Positions 33,339-42,471 of a stretch of 64,000 bases of DNA are shown here, in pieces. Within the stretch, counting starts at the first letter, position 1. The number at the start of each line of letters is the position of its first letter. The stretch lies in assembly GCF_001922345.1 (NCBI RefSeq), contig NZ_CP018812.1, positions 2,790,001 through 2,854,000 of the forward strand, given 5' to 3'. Under the pieces are notes generated by a model. The model made no database searches. It had not been told where the DNA came from and saw only the letters and a program-made list of their open reading frames with translations. A program made the position numbers and the translations under genes. This DNA comes from Paraburkholderia sp. SOS3 (GTDB lineage Bacteria; Pseudomonadota; Gammaproteobacteria; Burkholderiales; Burkholderiaceae).

Positions 33339-33830
33339 TCAGCCCGGGATCCGGTCCCCGCCCGCGGTGCGCTCGTCCTCTTTCGCGTGGAGCTCGGTCT
33401 CGTATTGCTGGATGCGTTGCACCTTCGGTGCCGAGCGGCCGCCGTCGAACTGCGCGGCGAGAAAAGTATCGACAATGGCTTTCGCCAGTTCCGGACCCAC
33501 GACGCGTGCGCCGATCGTCACGATCTGCGCGTCGTTGCTGCGGCTCGCGCGCTCGGCCGAATACGTATCGTGACACTGCGCGGCACGGATGCCCGGCACC
33601 TTGTTGGCCGAAATGGCCATGCCGATGCCGGTTCCGCACAGCAATACGGCACGCCCGTATTCCCCGGTGACGACGCGCTCGGCCACGGCAAACGCAATGT
33701 CGGGATAGATAACAGGCTGCGCATTATAGGTGCCGAAATCCGTCACGTCGACACCTCGCCCGCGCAGATGCGCCAACAGGATCTCCTTCAGGTCGTAGGC
33801 CGCCTCGTCACAGCCGATCGCAATTTTCAT
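33339..33830 (-). CDS. RpiB/LacAB-family sugar-phosphate isomerase
   Basis: A 163-residue isomerase of the RpiB family: CGTGIGMAISANK with the catalytic Cys near residue 65, HDTYSAERASRSND with the phosphate-binding His near 96, and a TIGARVVG helix. The N-terminal SDHAG of standard RpiB is replaced by CDEAA, which points to a paralogue for another aldose/ketose phosphate. In this context, interconversion of a tetrulose phosphate and D-erythrose 4-phosphate (as by DerI in mycobacteria) is likely, but ribose 5-phosphate is possible. It is followed by the SorC gene and preceded by an operator-like site. Confidence 0.8.
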   Translation of the reverse strand: MKIAIGCDEAAYDLKEILLAHLRGRGVDVTDFGTYNAQPVIYPDIAFAVAERVVTGEYGRAVLLCGTGIGMAISANKVPGIRAAQCHDTYSAERASRSNDAQIVTIGARVVGPELAKAIVDTFLAAQFDGGRSAPKVQRIQQYETELHAKEDERTAGGDRIPG

Positions 33831-33898
33831 TCAGTCACTCCCGGCGCAATTCCGCGCAGACGTGCGCGTTCGTTCGCGGTTTTCAGCATTGTGAAATT

Positions 33899-33915
33899 GA
33901 ACATTTGATTAGTCA
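33899..33915. promoter_or_regulatory. Operator-like motif upstream of the isomerase gene (site 1)
   Basis: GAACATTTGATTAGTCA lies 69 bp before the rpiB-type start. It matches 17-bp sites at 43973 and 44187 in most positions. It probably controls a second promoter for the isomerase and the SorC regulator. Confidence 0.6.
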
Positions 33916-34073
33916 AGAGCAAATTCTCGACCTGATTTCGGGTAAAAGATACCCATTCTTCGTGAATTTCAGAAGCAGTTGCGCCCAACTCGGCGCTCTC
34001 GAATAAATACAAGTGCTCGCATATGAGCAAATGTCACATCGATTGCGCACCCGAACTCGACCATGCATGAGAT

Positions 34074-35084
34074 CTATTTGATGATCCCGATCTTCTTGCG
34101 GTCGATCGTGATGAACACCGCGGCAATCAGCACGACGCCTTTTACGATGTTCTGCAGGTACGGATCGACGCCTGCCATGTTCATGCCGTTCGACAGGATC
34201 GTGATGATCAGGACTCCGAGTATCGTGCCCTGAACGCTGCCTAGTCCGCCGGTCAGCGGCGTGCCGCCGACCACCACCGCGGCGATCACATCGAGTTCGA
34301 GCCCCTCGCCGAGCTGCGAAGTGGCGGCCATGGCGCGCGCGCTTTGCAGCAGGCCGGCAATGCCGCACAGCAGACCGAGCAGGGTGAACATGGCGATCTT
34401 GACCCGGTCGATGCGGATCCCGGTCAGTCGCGCGACGCGCTCGCCGCCGCCCGTCGCCTTGAGCTCTCGCGCGAACACCGTGAAGCGCAACGTCACCCAC
34501 CCGAGCAGCACCACCGCAACGGCGATCCACACGGCGTTCGGCACGGCGAGGGAACGGCCCGAATAGAAGTCGAGAAAGCTTTCGCTCTCGATCGAGACCG
34601 GTGCGCCGCGCGTGAAATACAGCACGATGCCGCGAAACACCACCATCGTGCCGAGCGTGACGATGAAGGACGGCACTTTCCCTTTGGCGACCACCACTCC
34701 ATTGACGAAGCCGCACGCAAGACCGACGAGCACGGCGGGCACGATGGCGAGTACGCCGAGCGCGTTCGAACTGGCCGCGGCGGCCAGCGCGGCCAGTGCG
34801 ACGATCGAGCCGACCGACAGATCGATCGAACCGGCGATCACGACGAAGGTCATGCCGAGCGCGGCGACCGCCAGCACCACGGCCTGCTGCAGCACGATCA
34901 GCGCGTTGCCGGGCGTGAGAAAGCGCCGCGAGCTGATCGAGAAGGCGATGCACAGCGCGGCCAGCAACAGCACGGGGAACATTCGCCGCAGCACGTCCGG
35001 CCGCTCGCGCGAAGCCGAGGTTTCGACACGGGTGCCGGCGTGCTCACGCCGGCCGGGAAGCGGTGATGTAGACGGACGGTCCAT
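34074..35084 (-). CDS. CUT2 sugar ABC transporter permease (importer 1)
   Basis: A 336-residue RbsC-type permease with about ten helices. It has GSIDLSVGSIVAL (about 85-97), VVVAKGKVPSFIVTLGTM and AAVVVGGTPLTGGLGSVQGT, all CUT2 hallmarks. A single gene, so it acts as a homodimer with the ATPase encoded just before it (8-bp gap). Importer 1 comprises this permease, the ATPase at 35092 and the binding protein at 36626. A pentose, tetritol or other small polyol is the likely cargo. Confidence 0.9.
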   Translation of the reverse strand: MDRPSTSPLPGRREHAGTRVETSASRERPDVLRRMFPVLLLAALCIAFSISSRRFLTPGNALIVLQQAVVLAVAALGMTFVVIAGSIDLSVGSIVALAALAAAASSNALGVLAIVPAVLVGLACGFVNGVVVAKGKVPSFIVTLGTMVVFRGIVLYFTRGAPVSIESESFLDFYSGRSLAVPNAVWIAVAVVLLGWVTLRFTVFARELKATGGGERVARLTGIRIDRVKIAMFTLLGLLCGIAGLLQSARAMAATSQLGEGLELDVIAAVVVGGTPLTGGLGSVQGTILGVLIITILSNGMNMAGVDPYLQNIVKGVVLIAAVFITIDRKKIGIIK

Positions 35085-35091
35085 GGTGTTC

Positions 35092-36570
35092 TCAGGTCAT
35101 GAAGCGGACGATAGTCGTCTCGTCCGCTGTATCGCCGGCGGCGAACGTATGTTCGATGCGGCCGCCGCGCATCACGGCGAGCCGGTCGGAGAGGCCGATC
35201 AGTTCCGGCAGGTCGTCGCTGACGAGCAGCACCGCGACGCCCTCTTCCGCCAACGTGCGGATGACGCGGTAGATCTCGATACGCGCGCCGATGTCGACGC
35301 CACGCGTCGGGTTGTTGAGCAACAGCAGCCGCGGCGCGACATGCAGGCACTTCGCCAGCACGACTTTCTGCAGGTTGCCGCCGCTCAGCGCGCGGCACGC
35401 GATGCCCGGATGCGCGGCCTTGATCTTCAGGCGCGCGCCGAGTTCCGACACGTCGCGATGCGCCTGCCGCGTGTCGAACATCCCGAGGCGGCGCGGCGGC
35501 CGGGCCATGACGATGTTGTCCAGCACGCTGAAGTCGGCAATCAGGCCTTCGCCGGTGCGATCGCCCGGCAGATACGCGACGCCGGCACGCCACGCCGCAT
35601 CGGGATGTCGGGGCGCGTAGCGGTTCGCGCCGAGCGCGAGCGTTCCGCGCTGCGGCGCGAGCACGCCCATCGCGAGTTCGAGCACCGCTTCGCCGCCGCC
35701 GCCCTTCAGGCCGGCAATGCCCACGATCTCGCCGCTGTGCACGTCGAGGCGCACATCGTCGAGACGGCCGGCCACGCTCACGTCTTGCACGGCGAGCACG
35801 ATTTCGGCCGGCGGCCGTTGTGCCTTGGGCGGAAACACGTGGCCCGAGATATCGCGGCCGACCATGCGCGCATGGATCTCCGCCGGCGCGATGTCGGCGA
35901 CGTGCGCGCTGCCGGCGAGGTTGCCGTCCTTCAGGATGGTCAGTCGATCGGCGACTTCCGTTACCTCGCTCAGGTGATGCGACACGAACGCGACCGACAA
36001 CCCGCGCGCCTTGAGCGCGCGAATCGCCTTGAGCAGCGCGTCGACTTCCCGGTGGCCGAGAAAAGCGGTCGCTTCGTCGAGAAACAGGATCTGCGGATCG
36101 TGCGACAACGCCCGCGCAATCTCGATGCATTTCCATTGCCCGAGATCGAGCCGCTCGATACCGGTCGACACCTGAATCCCCGCGTCGAAACTATCGAGCA
36201 CCTGTTGCGCAGCGCGCTCGAGCGCCCTGCGCTGCATGAAGCCGTAACGCGAGAAGCGCGAAAGCCGATCGATGAAGATGTTTTCCGCCACTGTCAAAGA
36301 CGGATTGATCGTGATTTCCTGGTGCACGAGCGCCACGCCGTGGCGCTCGGCTTCGCGCGTGTCGTGCGGTGCGTAACGCGCATCGGCGAGGCGCATCGCG
36401 CCGTCGTCGGGCCGCTCGGCGCCGGCGAGGATCCGCAGCAGCGTCGACTTGCCCGCGCCGTTCTCGCCGACCAGCGCGTGAACCTCGTTCGACGCGAGTT
36501 CGATCGATACGTCCCGAAGCGCAACGGTATTGCCGAAACGCTTGTTAATGTGCTCAGCGACCAGCGTCAT
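35092..36570 (-). CDS. CUT2 sugar ABC transporter ATPase (importer 1)
   Basis: A 492-residue double-ABC protein (RbsA type). The N-terminal half has Walker A GENGAGKST (about 34-42), LDLGQWKCIEIARAL as a degenerate signature and LFLDEATAFL. The C-terminal half has the usual altered Walker A (GLKGGGGEAVLEL) and an intact LSGGNLQKVVLAKCL. It energises importer 1. It is 55 bp after the binding-protein gene and 8 bp before the permease gene in the minus-strand operon. Confidence 0.92.
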   Translation of the reverse strand: MTLVAEHINKRFGNTVALRDVSIELASNEVHALVGENGAGKSTLLRILAGAERPDDGAMRLADARYAPHDTREAERHGVALVHQEITINPSLTVAENIFIDRLSRFSRYGFMQRRALERAAQQVLDSFDAGIQVSTGIERLDLGQWKCIEIARALSHDPQILFLDEATAFLGHREVDALLKAIRALKARGLSVAFVSHHLSEVTEVADRLTILKDGNLAGSAHVADIAPAEIHARMVGRDISGHVFPPKAQRPPAEIVLAVQDVSVAGRLDDVRLDVHSGEIVGIAGLKGGGGEAVLELAMGVLAPQRGTLALGANRYAPRHPDAAWRAGVAYLPGDRTGEGLIADFSVLDNIVMARPPRRLGMFDTRQAHRDVSELGARLKIKAAHPGIACRALSGGNLQKVVLAKCLHVAPRLLLLNNPTRGVDIGARIEIYRVIRTLAEEGVAVLLVSDDLPELIGLSDRLAVMRGGRIEHTFAAGDTADETTIVRFMT

Positions 36571-36625
36571 CTGCGAATACCGTCGGGCATGACAGGGAAC
36601 CTCGCGTGTGCAAATCGACGAATGC

Positions 36626-37693
36626 CTAGCTGTACTTCATATCGAACGACGCGGCCGGTGCATTCGGCGTGTAGAAACGCGAGTGCTTGCGGAAGTCGTA
36701 GGGTGGAATGCCATGCGGGAAGTCCTTTTCGAACTGCGGCACCTGATCGCGGCTCAGCGGCAGCAGATGAAGCTTGACCGTGTCGTCCTGCCGGCTCACG
36801 GGCTTGCCCTTGATCTGGTCGAACAGCATCACGAGCGCGAAGCCGCCCTGTAGCCAGTGACCGCCGATATCGAACAGCAGTTCGCCGCGCTTCACCGCCT
36901 CGACGTTTTCGGGGTTCAGGTCCATCGCGACCACGTAGACATCCTTGCCGGGCATCTTGCCGGCATTGCGCAGCGCGGCCATCACGCCGGTCGCCGTGCC
37001 GCCGTTGGCGGCCCAGACGCCCTTGATGTCGGGATGCCCCTGATACAGCGATTCGAAGGCGGTCTGCGACGTATCGCGCACGAAGTTGCCGTCGACCTCG
37101 CCGGCCACCGTCACCTCGGGATGTTCCTTCAGCGCGCGTCCGAGCCCTTTGCGCCGATCGATCGCGACCGACGTGCCGGCCGTGCCGTTGACCACGCCGA
37201 TCACCTTCTTGCCGTTTGCGCCGGCGGGCACCGCGGTGAACAGTTTGATCGCCATCTGATAGCCGGCCTCTTCGTCGCTCGGTCCGATGAAGGCGATGTA
37301 GTTCGGAAAGCGCGGCGTTTGCGGGCTGAAGTCGGGGTACGAGTCCGTGAGGATGACCGGAATGCCCGCGTTCTTCGCAAGCGTGAGTCCGGGCACCGCG
37401 GTCGACCAGTACGGCGTGAAAATGATGCCGTCCACCTTCTGCGCGGTCAGATCCTCGAGGCTGCTCACCATGCGGTCCGGCTTGTTGTCTGCATTGAGCA
37501 CGGTCAGATCGACGCCGAGTTGGCTGGCGCCCTGCTTCATGAAGTCGACGTAGTTGTTCCAGAACTGCGCGTCGAGCGTCGGCACGACCACGCCGATGCG
37601 GACCTTCTGCTGCGCCGCGCGCACGCCGCCTGCGAGCGGCAGCAGCGCGATACTCGTCAGGTACTTCAGGGACCGCCGTTTGCTCGCCTGCAT
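36626..37693 (-). CDS. CUT2 sugar-binding protein (importer 1)
   Basis: A 355-residue periplasmic binding protein with a signal peptide (MQASKRRSLKYLTSIALLPL, cleavage after VRA). The RbsB-like start is VRIGVVVPTLDAQFWNNYVDF. It also has DGIIFTPYWSTAVPGL and AANGGTATGVMAAL. Ligand unknown. The start at 37693 has GGAGAC four bases upstream. It lies downstream of dhaL and upstream of its ATPase and permease, inside one long minus-strand unit. Confidence 0.9.
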   Translation of the reverse strand: MQASKRRSLKYLTSIALLPLAGGVRAAQQKVRIGVVVPTLDAQFWNNYVDFMKQGASQLGVDLTVLNADNKPDRMVSSLEDLTAQKVDGIIFTPYWSTAVPGLTLAKNAGIPVILTDSYPDFSPQTPRFPNYIAFIGPSDEEAGYQMAIKLFTAVPAGANGKKVIGVVNGTAGTSVAIDRRKGLGRALKEHPEVTVAGEVDGNFVRDTSQTAFESLYQGHPDIKGVWAANGGTATGVMAALRNAGKMPGKDVYVVAMDLNPENVEAVKRGELLFDIGGHWLQGGFALVMLFDQIKGKPVSRQDDTVKLHLLPLSRDQVPQFEKDFPHGIPPYDFRKHSRFYTPNAPAASFDMKYS

Positions 37694-37825
37694 GATCGTC
37701 TCCTTGAGGTTGTTCTGTCGTTCTGCCATTGCGCGCCCGCGTCGTTCGGACGGACGTCTCCTCGCGCAGACGCATCGCCTGCCTGCGCGTCCCTTCAGCG
37801 CCTTTGCTGCGCCTTCAGCGCCCGT

Positions 37826-38518
37826 TCAGGCGGGGTGCTTCTCGGTCTGCTTCTCGCCCCGCTCCGCAGCGGCGAGCAACGCGCCGAGCGATTCGCTCAT
37901 GCTGCGCAGGATCAGGAAGCACGAACACGCGCCCGCATCGAGCACGCCGATCGAGCGATCGCCGAGACGGCTGGCGCGGCCGACGCGCGCGCGCAGTTCG
38001 CGCGTGGAGTTCATGCCACCCTCGGCCGCCGCGGTCATCGCGTCGAGGCATTCGCGAAACGAACGGTTTTCAGCAAGCGCCGCCTCGTATGCGGCCCGCG
38101 CCGGCTCGAGCGTATCGATCAAGGTCTTGTCGCCCACTTTCGCGTCGCCGATCGCCTGGACCGCGTCGATGCCGGCCGAGAGCGCGCGATAGAACAGTGG
38201 GCTGTCGAGCAACGCGTGTCCTTCGAGCACGCTGCTCATATCGAGGAAGAACGAGCCGTACAGCGGTCCCATCGACCCGCCGATGCCGCCCATCAGCGCA
38301 TCGGACAGATCGGCGAGCGCAGCCGGCAGCGACGGCGGCGTGGCGCGTTTCGCGAGGCGTTCGCCGCATTGCGAGAAGCCCTTGCTCATGTTGATGCCGT
38401 GATCGCCGTCGCCGATCGCGCCGTCGACTTCGCTCAGGTATTGGCGGTTCGAATTGATGACGCCGATCAGATCGGCAACCACGCTGCCCGCGGCGGCCAT
38501 GTCGAGAGTGTCGGTCAC
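37826..38518 (-). CDS. dhaL: Dihydroxyacetone-kinase-type subunit L (nucleotide-binding)
   Basis: A 230-residue DhaL-family protein with the ADP/Mg motif GDGDHGINM near residues 36-44 and GGSMGPLYGSFF near 78-89. It supplies the nucleotide for phosphorylation of a ketose bound by DhaK. No DhaM (phosphotransferase) gene is near, so it probably uses ATP and not PEP. The start codon is GTG at 38518, overlapping the dhaK stop (GTGA), with GGAGAC six bases upstream. In tetritol pathways DhaK/DhaL-type kinases act on erythrulose; that substrate is inferred here. Confidence 0.87.
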   Translation of the reverse strand: MTDTLDMAAAGSVVADLIGVINSNRQYLSEVDGAIGDGDHGINMSKGFSQCGERLAKRATPPSLPAALADLSDALMGGIGGSMGPLYGSFFLDMSSVLEGHALLDSPLFYRALSAGIDAVQAIGDAKVGDKTLIDTLEPARAAYEAALAENRSFRECLDAMTAAAEGGMNSTRELRARVGRASRLGDRSIGVLDAGACSCFLILRSMSESLGALLAAAERGEKQTEKHPA

Positions 38519-39522
38519 GATGCGTCTCCTACGGTGATGCCGATGCTTCGGCACGGATGGTGAAGCGCACGCGAAAGCTGCTCGTCGAGCCGCGTCAGCG
38601 TGACGGTCACGCCCATCATCTCGAGCGAAGTGAAGAGGTTGCCCACGCGCGAAAAGCCGATTTCGATGCCGCCTTCGCGCAGATAGTCCGCTACCTCGCC
38701 GTACAGGATGTACTGCTCCATCAACGGCGTCGCGCCGAGCCCGGAGACCAGCAATGCAACCTTGTCGCCGCGCGCGAAAGGCAGGTCGGGCAGCAGCGTA
38801 TCGAGCATCCGCCTGGCCATGTCTTTTGCCGGCACCGTGCGCTGCACTTCGATTCCGGGCTCGCCGTGATGGCCGATGCCGACTTCCATGTCGCCATCCT
38901 TGATCGTGAAGTTGGCCTTGCCGACCGCGGGAATCGTGCACGCCGACAATCCGATGCCGATCGAGCGCGTCGATTCGATCGCATGTCGCGCGGCCGACAC
39001 CACTTCGTCGAGCGAGGCGCCCAGCGCCGCGCACGCGCCGGCGACCTTCCACATGACGATCTCGCCGGCCACGCCGCGGCGTTTCGCGATTTCCTCCGGC
39101 GGCGCCGAGGCGGCGTCGTCATTGGCGACGACCGGCACCACGCGGATGCCGTCGCGTTCGGCCATGCGCATGGCCATCTTGACGTTCATGTTGTCGCCGG
39201 CGTAGTTGCCGTACAGGCAGGCGACGCCCGCGCCGCCGTCGGCGGCCTTGAACGCGTCGGCAAACGACTTCGCGGTCGGCGACGAAAAGATCTCGCCAAC
39301 GGCGACCGCATCGACGAGGTGCTCGCCGACATAGCCGATAAAGGCCGGTTCGTGACCCGACCCGCCGCCCGTGACGATGCCCACGCGGCCCTTCTGTCCT
39401 GCGTTCACATGCGAGACGACGCGCGGATTGTCGGCCGACGCTCGCAGTTCCGGATGCGCGGCGAGTATGCCGCGCAACATGTCTTCGACAACCAGATCCG
39501 GATTATTGATGACGCGATTCAT
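38515..39522 (-). CDS. dhaK: Dihydroxyacetone-kinase-type subunit K (substrate-binding)
   Basis: A 335-residue DhaK-family protein. It has the glycine-rich GIVTGGGSGHEPAF near 48-61, and GIGHHGEPG near 215-223 with the histidine (219) that forms a hemiaminal with the substrate carbonyl. It binds a short ketose such as dihydroxyacetone or erythrulose, for phosphorylation together with DhaL. The gene lies between the dehydrogenase gene (39630) and dhaL in one operon, the order expected for polyol to ketose to ketose phosphate. A specific tetrulose kinase role is inference. Confidence 0.88.
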   Translation of the reverse strand: MNRVINNPDLVVEDMLRGILAAHPELRASADNPRVVSHVNAGQKGRVGIVTGGGSGHEPAFIGYVGEHLVDAVAVGEIFSSPTAKSFADAFKAADGGAGVACLYGNYAGDNMNVKMAMRMAERDGIRVVPVVANDDAASAPPEEIAKRRGVAGEIVMWKVAGACAALGASLDEVVSAARHAIESTRSIGIGLSACTIPAVGKANFTIKDGDMEVGIGHHGEPGIEVQRTVPAKDMARRMLDTLLPDLPFARGDKVALLVSGLGATPLMEQYILYGEVADYLREGGIEIGFSRVGNLFTSLEMMGVTVTLTRLDEQLSRALHHPCRSIGITVGDAS

Positions 39523-39629
39523 GAGCTTTCCTCGAGTTCTCTGGTTGCGTTTATCCGCTTCGCGGTGCGCTGCTTCCTATGCACCCGCTTCCATGCACGC
39601 TTCGTATGCGCGGCTTCGCGTTGCGCCGC

Positions 39630-40397
39630 CTATTGAGCGGTATAGCCGCCGTCGATCACGATGTTCTCGCCGTTCACCATCGCAGCGGCGTCGCTCGCGA
39701 GATAAAGAATCAGTGCGCCGATTTCGTCGGGACGGGCAAAGCGGCCGGCCGGAATCTTCGCCTTCATTGCTTCGCCGACCGCGCCCGCCCACGCTTTGCG
39801 GCCCAGTTCGGTTTCGACCACGGTCGGCGAAACAGCGTTGACCGTGACGCCGTGTTTCGCCCATTCGAGCGCGAGCACCTTCGTCATGCCGACGATGGCC
39901 GCCTTGCTCGCGCAGTACGCGGCATGACGTTCGAGCGCGATTACGCTCGCCTGCGAGGCGAGGTTCACGATGCGTCCGTAGCCGCGCCCGATCATCTCGC
40001 GGCCCGCTGCCTGCGCGAGCAGAAACGGCGCCTTCAGATTCAGCGCCATGGTGCGGTCCCAGGCGTCCTCGCTCAACGTCTCGGCCGGTTCCAGCAACGC
40101 GACGCCGGCATTGTTGACAAGGATGTCGAGCCGGCCGCAGCGGGCGACGACATCGCGCACCGCCGCCTCGGCGGCGCCGGGCGCGACGAGATCGGCCACC
40201 ACGGCGACGTGGCCCCGTTCGCCGCCTTGCAGCGCGGCGGCAACCTCGCGCACCGCCGGATTGATGTCGAGCAGCGCGAGCCGCGCACCCGCCGCCGCGA
40301 GGCTTTCGGCAGCCGCGAAGCCGATGCCGCTCGCCGCGCCGGTGACGAGCGCCACGCGGCCGCTCAGATCGAAAAGTTTGCCTGCTTGCTGCGCCAT
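39630..40397 (-). CDS. Short-chain dehydrogenase, polyol dehydrogenase type
   Basis: A 255-residue classical SDR with NAD motif TGAASGIG (residues 18-25), NNAG near 94-97, catalytic Ser in NLASQAS, and YCASK (Y-x-x-x-K near 159-163). The NGENIVIDGGYTAQ end is typical. It resembles the GolD/DthD group, which oxidises galactitol, D-threitol or D-arabitol to the ketose. It sits between the importer-2 binding protein and dhaK. The likely step is oxidation of an imported polyol to the ketose that DhaK/DhaL phosphorylates. The ATG at 40397 has GGAGCAG upstream. Confidence 0.85.
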   Translation of the reverse strand: MAQQAGKLFDLSGRVALVTGAASGIGFAAAESLAAAGARLALLDINPAVREVAAALQGGERGHVAVVADLVAPGAAEAAVRDVVARCGRLDILVNNAGVALLEPAETLSEDAWDRTMALNLKAPFLLAQAAGREMIGRGYGRIVNLASQASVIALERHAAYCASKAAIVGMTKVLALEWAKHGVTVNAVSPTVVETELGRKAWAGAVGEAMKAKIPAGRFARPDEIGALILYLASDAAAMVNGENIVIDGGYTAQ

Positions 40398-40425
40398 GAA
40401 TCTGCTCCGGTCGGTGACGTACGGC

Positions 40426-41436
40426 TTACTGTTGCGAGACTTCGCGAACCTTCTTGAGGATGGCGTCCGCATTCGCTTGCGTGACCTGCGTCCACGGCAC
40501 CGTGTACTCCTTGCTGGTGCCGCCGTTCCACGGCATCTTCGCGCCGTACTCGGTCCAGATTTCGGACTGCGGCTTGTACGACGGGCCGACCACCGCGCGC
40601 ATCGCGAGATCGAGCGCACCTTGCGATTGCGCCCTGGCGTCCTGGAAGAACGTCGTCATCTCGCCGCGCTTGGCCGCCTGTATGCCGTCGGCAATGCCGT
40701 CGATGCCGGCCACCGGAATCTTCTTCGGGTCGAGCCCCTTCGACTTCATCGCCTGGATCGCGCCGAGCGCTTCCTCGTCGTTTTCGGCGATGACGCCGTT
40801 GATCTGCCCAGGGTGCGACGTCAGCCAGTCCTCGACGAGCGCGAGCGCCTCGGCGCGCGACCAGTTGGCGGTCTTGTTTTCGAGCACCTTCACGTCCTTG
40901 TGCTGCGCGAGCACTTCGGCAATGCCCTTCGAGCGGTCGATCTGCGCCGACTGGCCGATCGGCCCCTCGATGATCACGACGTTGCCTTTGCCGCCGATCG
41001 CCTTGACGATCGCTTCGGCTTCGAGCCGGCCCGCGACGACGTCGTCGTTGCCGACGTACGAAGTCAGCTGGTCGCCGGACACGTGCGTGTTCGAGCCGAT
41101 CACCGGAATATGGGCGGCCACGGCCTTCGCGACCGCGGCCGCGCCGGCATTCTTGTCGATCGGCGCAAAGATGATCGCGTCGTACTTCTGCGTGATCATG
41201 GTGTCGAACTGATTGCTTTGCGTGAGCGCATCGTAGTTGCCGTCGAACACGACGATCTGCGCCGAGCCGTTCTTGACCGCCGGATCCTGCTTGACGGCGT
41301 TGGTCCACATCTGCATGAATTCGGCTTTGAGGCCATACGGCATGACGCCGATGCGAACCGGTTTCGCCGCCTGCGCGACGCTGATCGTCATCGCGGCGAG
41401 CATGGCCGCCAGCACTGCCTGATTCCGTAGCTTCAC
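40426..41436 (-). CDS. CUT2 sugar-binding protein (importer 2)
   Basis: A 336-residue RbsB-type binding protein with a signal peptide (MKLRNQAVLAAMLAAMTISV, cleavage after AQA). The fold landmarks are RIGVMPYGLKAEFMQMW, DAIIFAPIDKNAGAAAVAKA, GSNTHVSGDQLTSYVGNDD and AENDEEALGAIQAMK. It differs clearly from the importer-1 protein, so the two systems probably bind different ligands. It lies between its permease gene and the dehydrogenase gene. Confidence 0.9.
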   Translation of the reverse strand: MKLRNQAVLAAMLAAMTISVAQAAKPVRIGVMPYGLKAEFMQMWTNAVKQDPAVKNGSAQIVVFDGNYDALTQSNQFDTMITQKYDAIIFAPIDKNAGAAAVAKAVAAHIPVIGSNTHVSGDQLTSYVGNDDVVAGRLEAEAIVKAIGGKGNVVIIEGPIGQSAQIDRSKGIAEVLAQHKDVKVLENKTANWSRAEALALVEDWLTSHPGQINGVIAENDEEALGAIQAMKSKGLDPKKIPVAGIDGIADGIQAAKRGEMTTFFQDARAQSQGALDLAMRAVVGPSYKPQSEIWTEYGAKMPWNGGTSKEYTVPWTQVTQANADAILKKVREVSQQ

Positions 41437-41481
41437 TGATCGTCTCCTGAGTTTGTTGTTAAGTCCGATCCTGGATGGAGG

Positions 41482-42471
41482 TCACTGCTTCTTGCGCGAT
41501 ACATCGAGCAGAACCGCGCCGACGATGATCACGCCCTTCACGACCTGCTGGTAGTAGGACGACACGCCCAGCAGATTCAAACCATTGTTGATCACGCCGA
41601 TCAGCAGCGCGCCGACCACCGTGCCGCCGAGCGAGCCCGAGCCGCCCGACAGGCTCGTGCCGCCGATCACCACGGCGGCGATCGCGTCGAGCTCGTACGA
41701 CAGGCCCGCCTGCGGCAGGGCCGACGTGGTGCGCGCGGCCAGCACGATGCCGGCGAGCCCGGCCAGCAGCCCGCCGATCACGTACACCGAAAAAATGATC
41801 TTGCCGGTGCTGATGCCGCTTGTTTTCGCGCTCTTCGCGTTGCCGCCGACCGCATAGACGTAGCGGCCGTAAGTCGTGTAGCGCAGCACGAACCAGAACA
41901 GCAGCACCACCAGCGCGAACACGATCACCGGCACCGGCACGCCGGCGAAGTTGCCTGTGCCTGTGCGCAGGAAGCCATCGGGCAGATCGGCGATCGGCAT
42001 GCCGTCGTTGTAGATGAAGGTCAGACCGCGCGCGACGCTGAGCATGCCGAGCGTCGCGACGAACGACGGCACGGCGAGCCGCGCGACCACGATGCCGTTG
42101 ACCGCGCCGACCGCCGCGCCGACCAGCAGACCCGCCAGCAGCCCCAGCGCGACACCGTGCGGATGCGCGCCGGTCACGACGCTCGCGCTGACCATGCCCG
42201 CCAGCGCGAGCGTCGAGCCGACCGACAGGTCGATGCCGCCGGTCAGCACGACGTAGGTCATGCCGACTGCGAGAATCCCGTTGATCGAGGTCTGCCGGAG
42301 GACGTCGGCGATGTTGCCCCACGTCAGGAAATACTGGTTCGCGAAAGACAGCACGATGCACAGCAGCACCAGCGCCGCGAGCATGCCGTAACGCTGGTAA
42401 AGCTGATGCATCTGCGCGGCGCGGCTTTTCTGCGCGGGAACGCTGACCGAGGGTGAGAGTGGTGTATTCAT
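41482..42471 (-). CDS. CUT2 sugar ABC transporter permease (importer 2)
   Basis: A 329-residue RbsC-type permease with GGIDLSVGSTLALAGM near 78-93, VVARLAVPSFVATLGML and AAVVIGGTSLSGGSGSLGGT. The start ATG at 42471 overlaps the stop of the ATPase gene (ATGA), so the two are translationally coupled. With the ATPase at 42468 and the binding protein at 40426 it makes importer 2. Confidence 0.92.
   Translation of the reverse strand: MNTPLSPSVSVPAQKSRAAQMHQLYQRYGMLAALVLLCIVLSFANQYFLTWGNIADVLRQTSINGILAVGMTYVVLTGGIDLSVGSTLALAGMVSASVVTGAHPHGVALGLLAGLLVGAAVGAVNGIVVARLAVPSFVATLGMLSVARGLTFIYNDGMPIADLPDGFLRTGTGNFAGVPVPVIVFALVVLLFWFVLRYTTYGRYVYAVGGNAKSAKTSGISTGKIIFSVYVIGGLLAGLAGIVLAARTTSALPQAGLSYELDAIAAVVIGGTSLSGGSGSLGGTVVGALLIGVINNGLNLLGVSSYYQQVVKGVIIVGAVLLDVSRKKQ

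Noticed and set aside
34612..36777. A 721-codon plus-strand frame opposite importer 1
   Set aside because: It lies antisense to a permease and an ATPase with full family motifs. It is rich in Arg, His and Asp as expected of GC-skewed antisense frames and has no recognisable domain.
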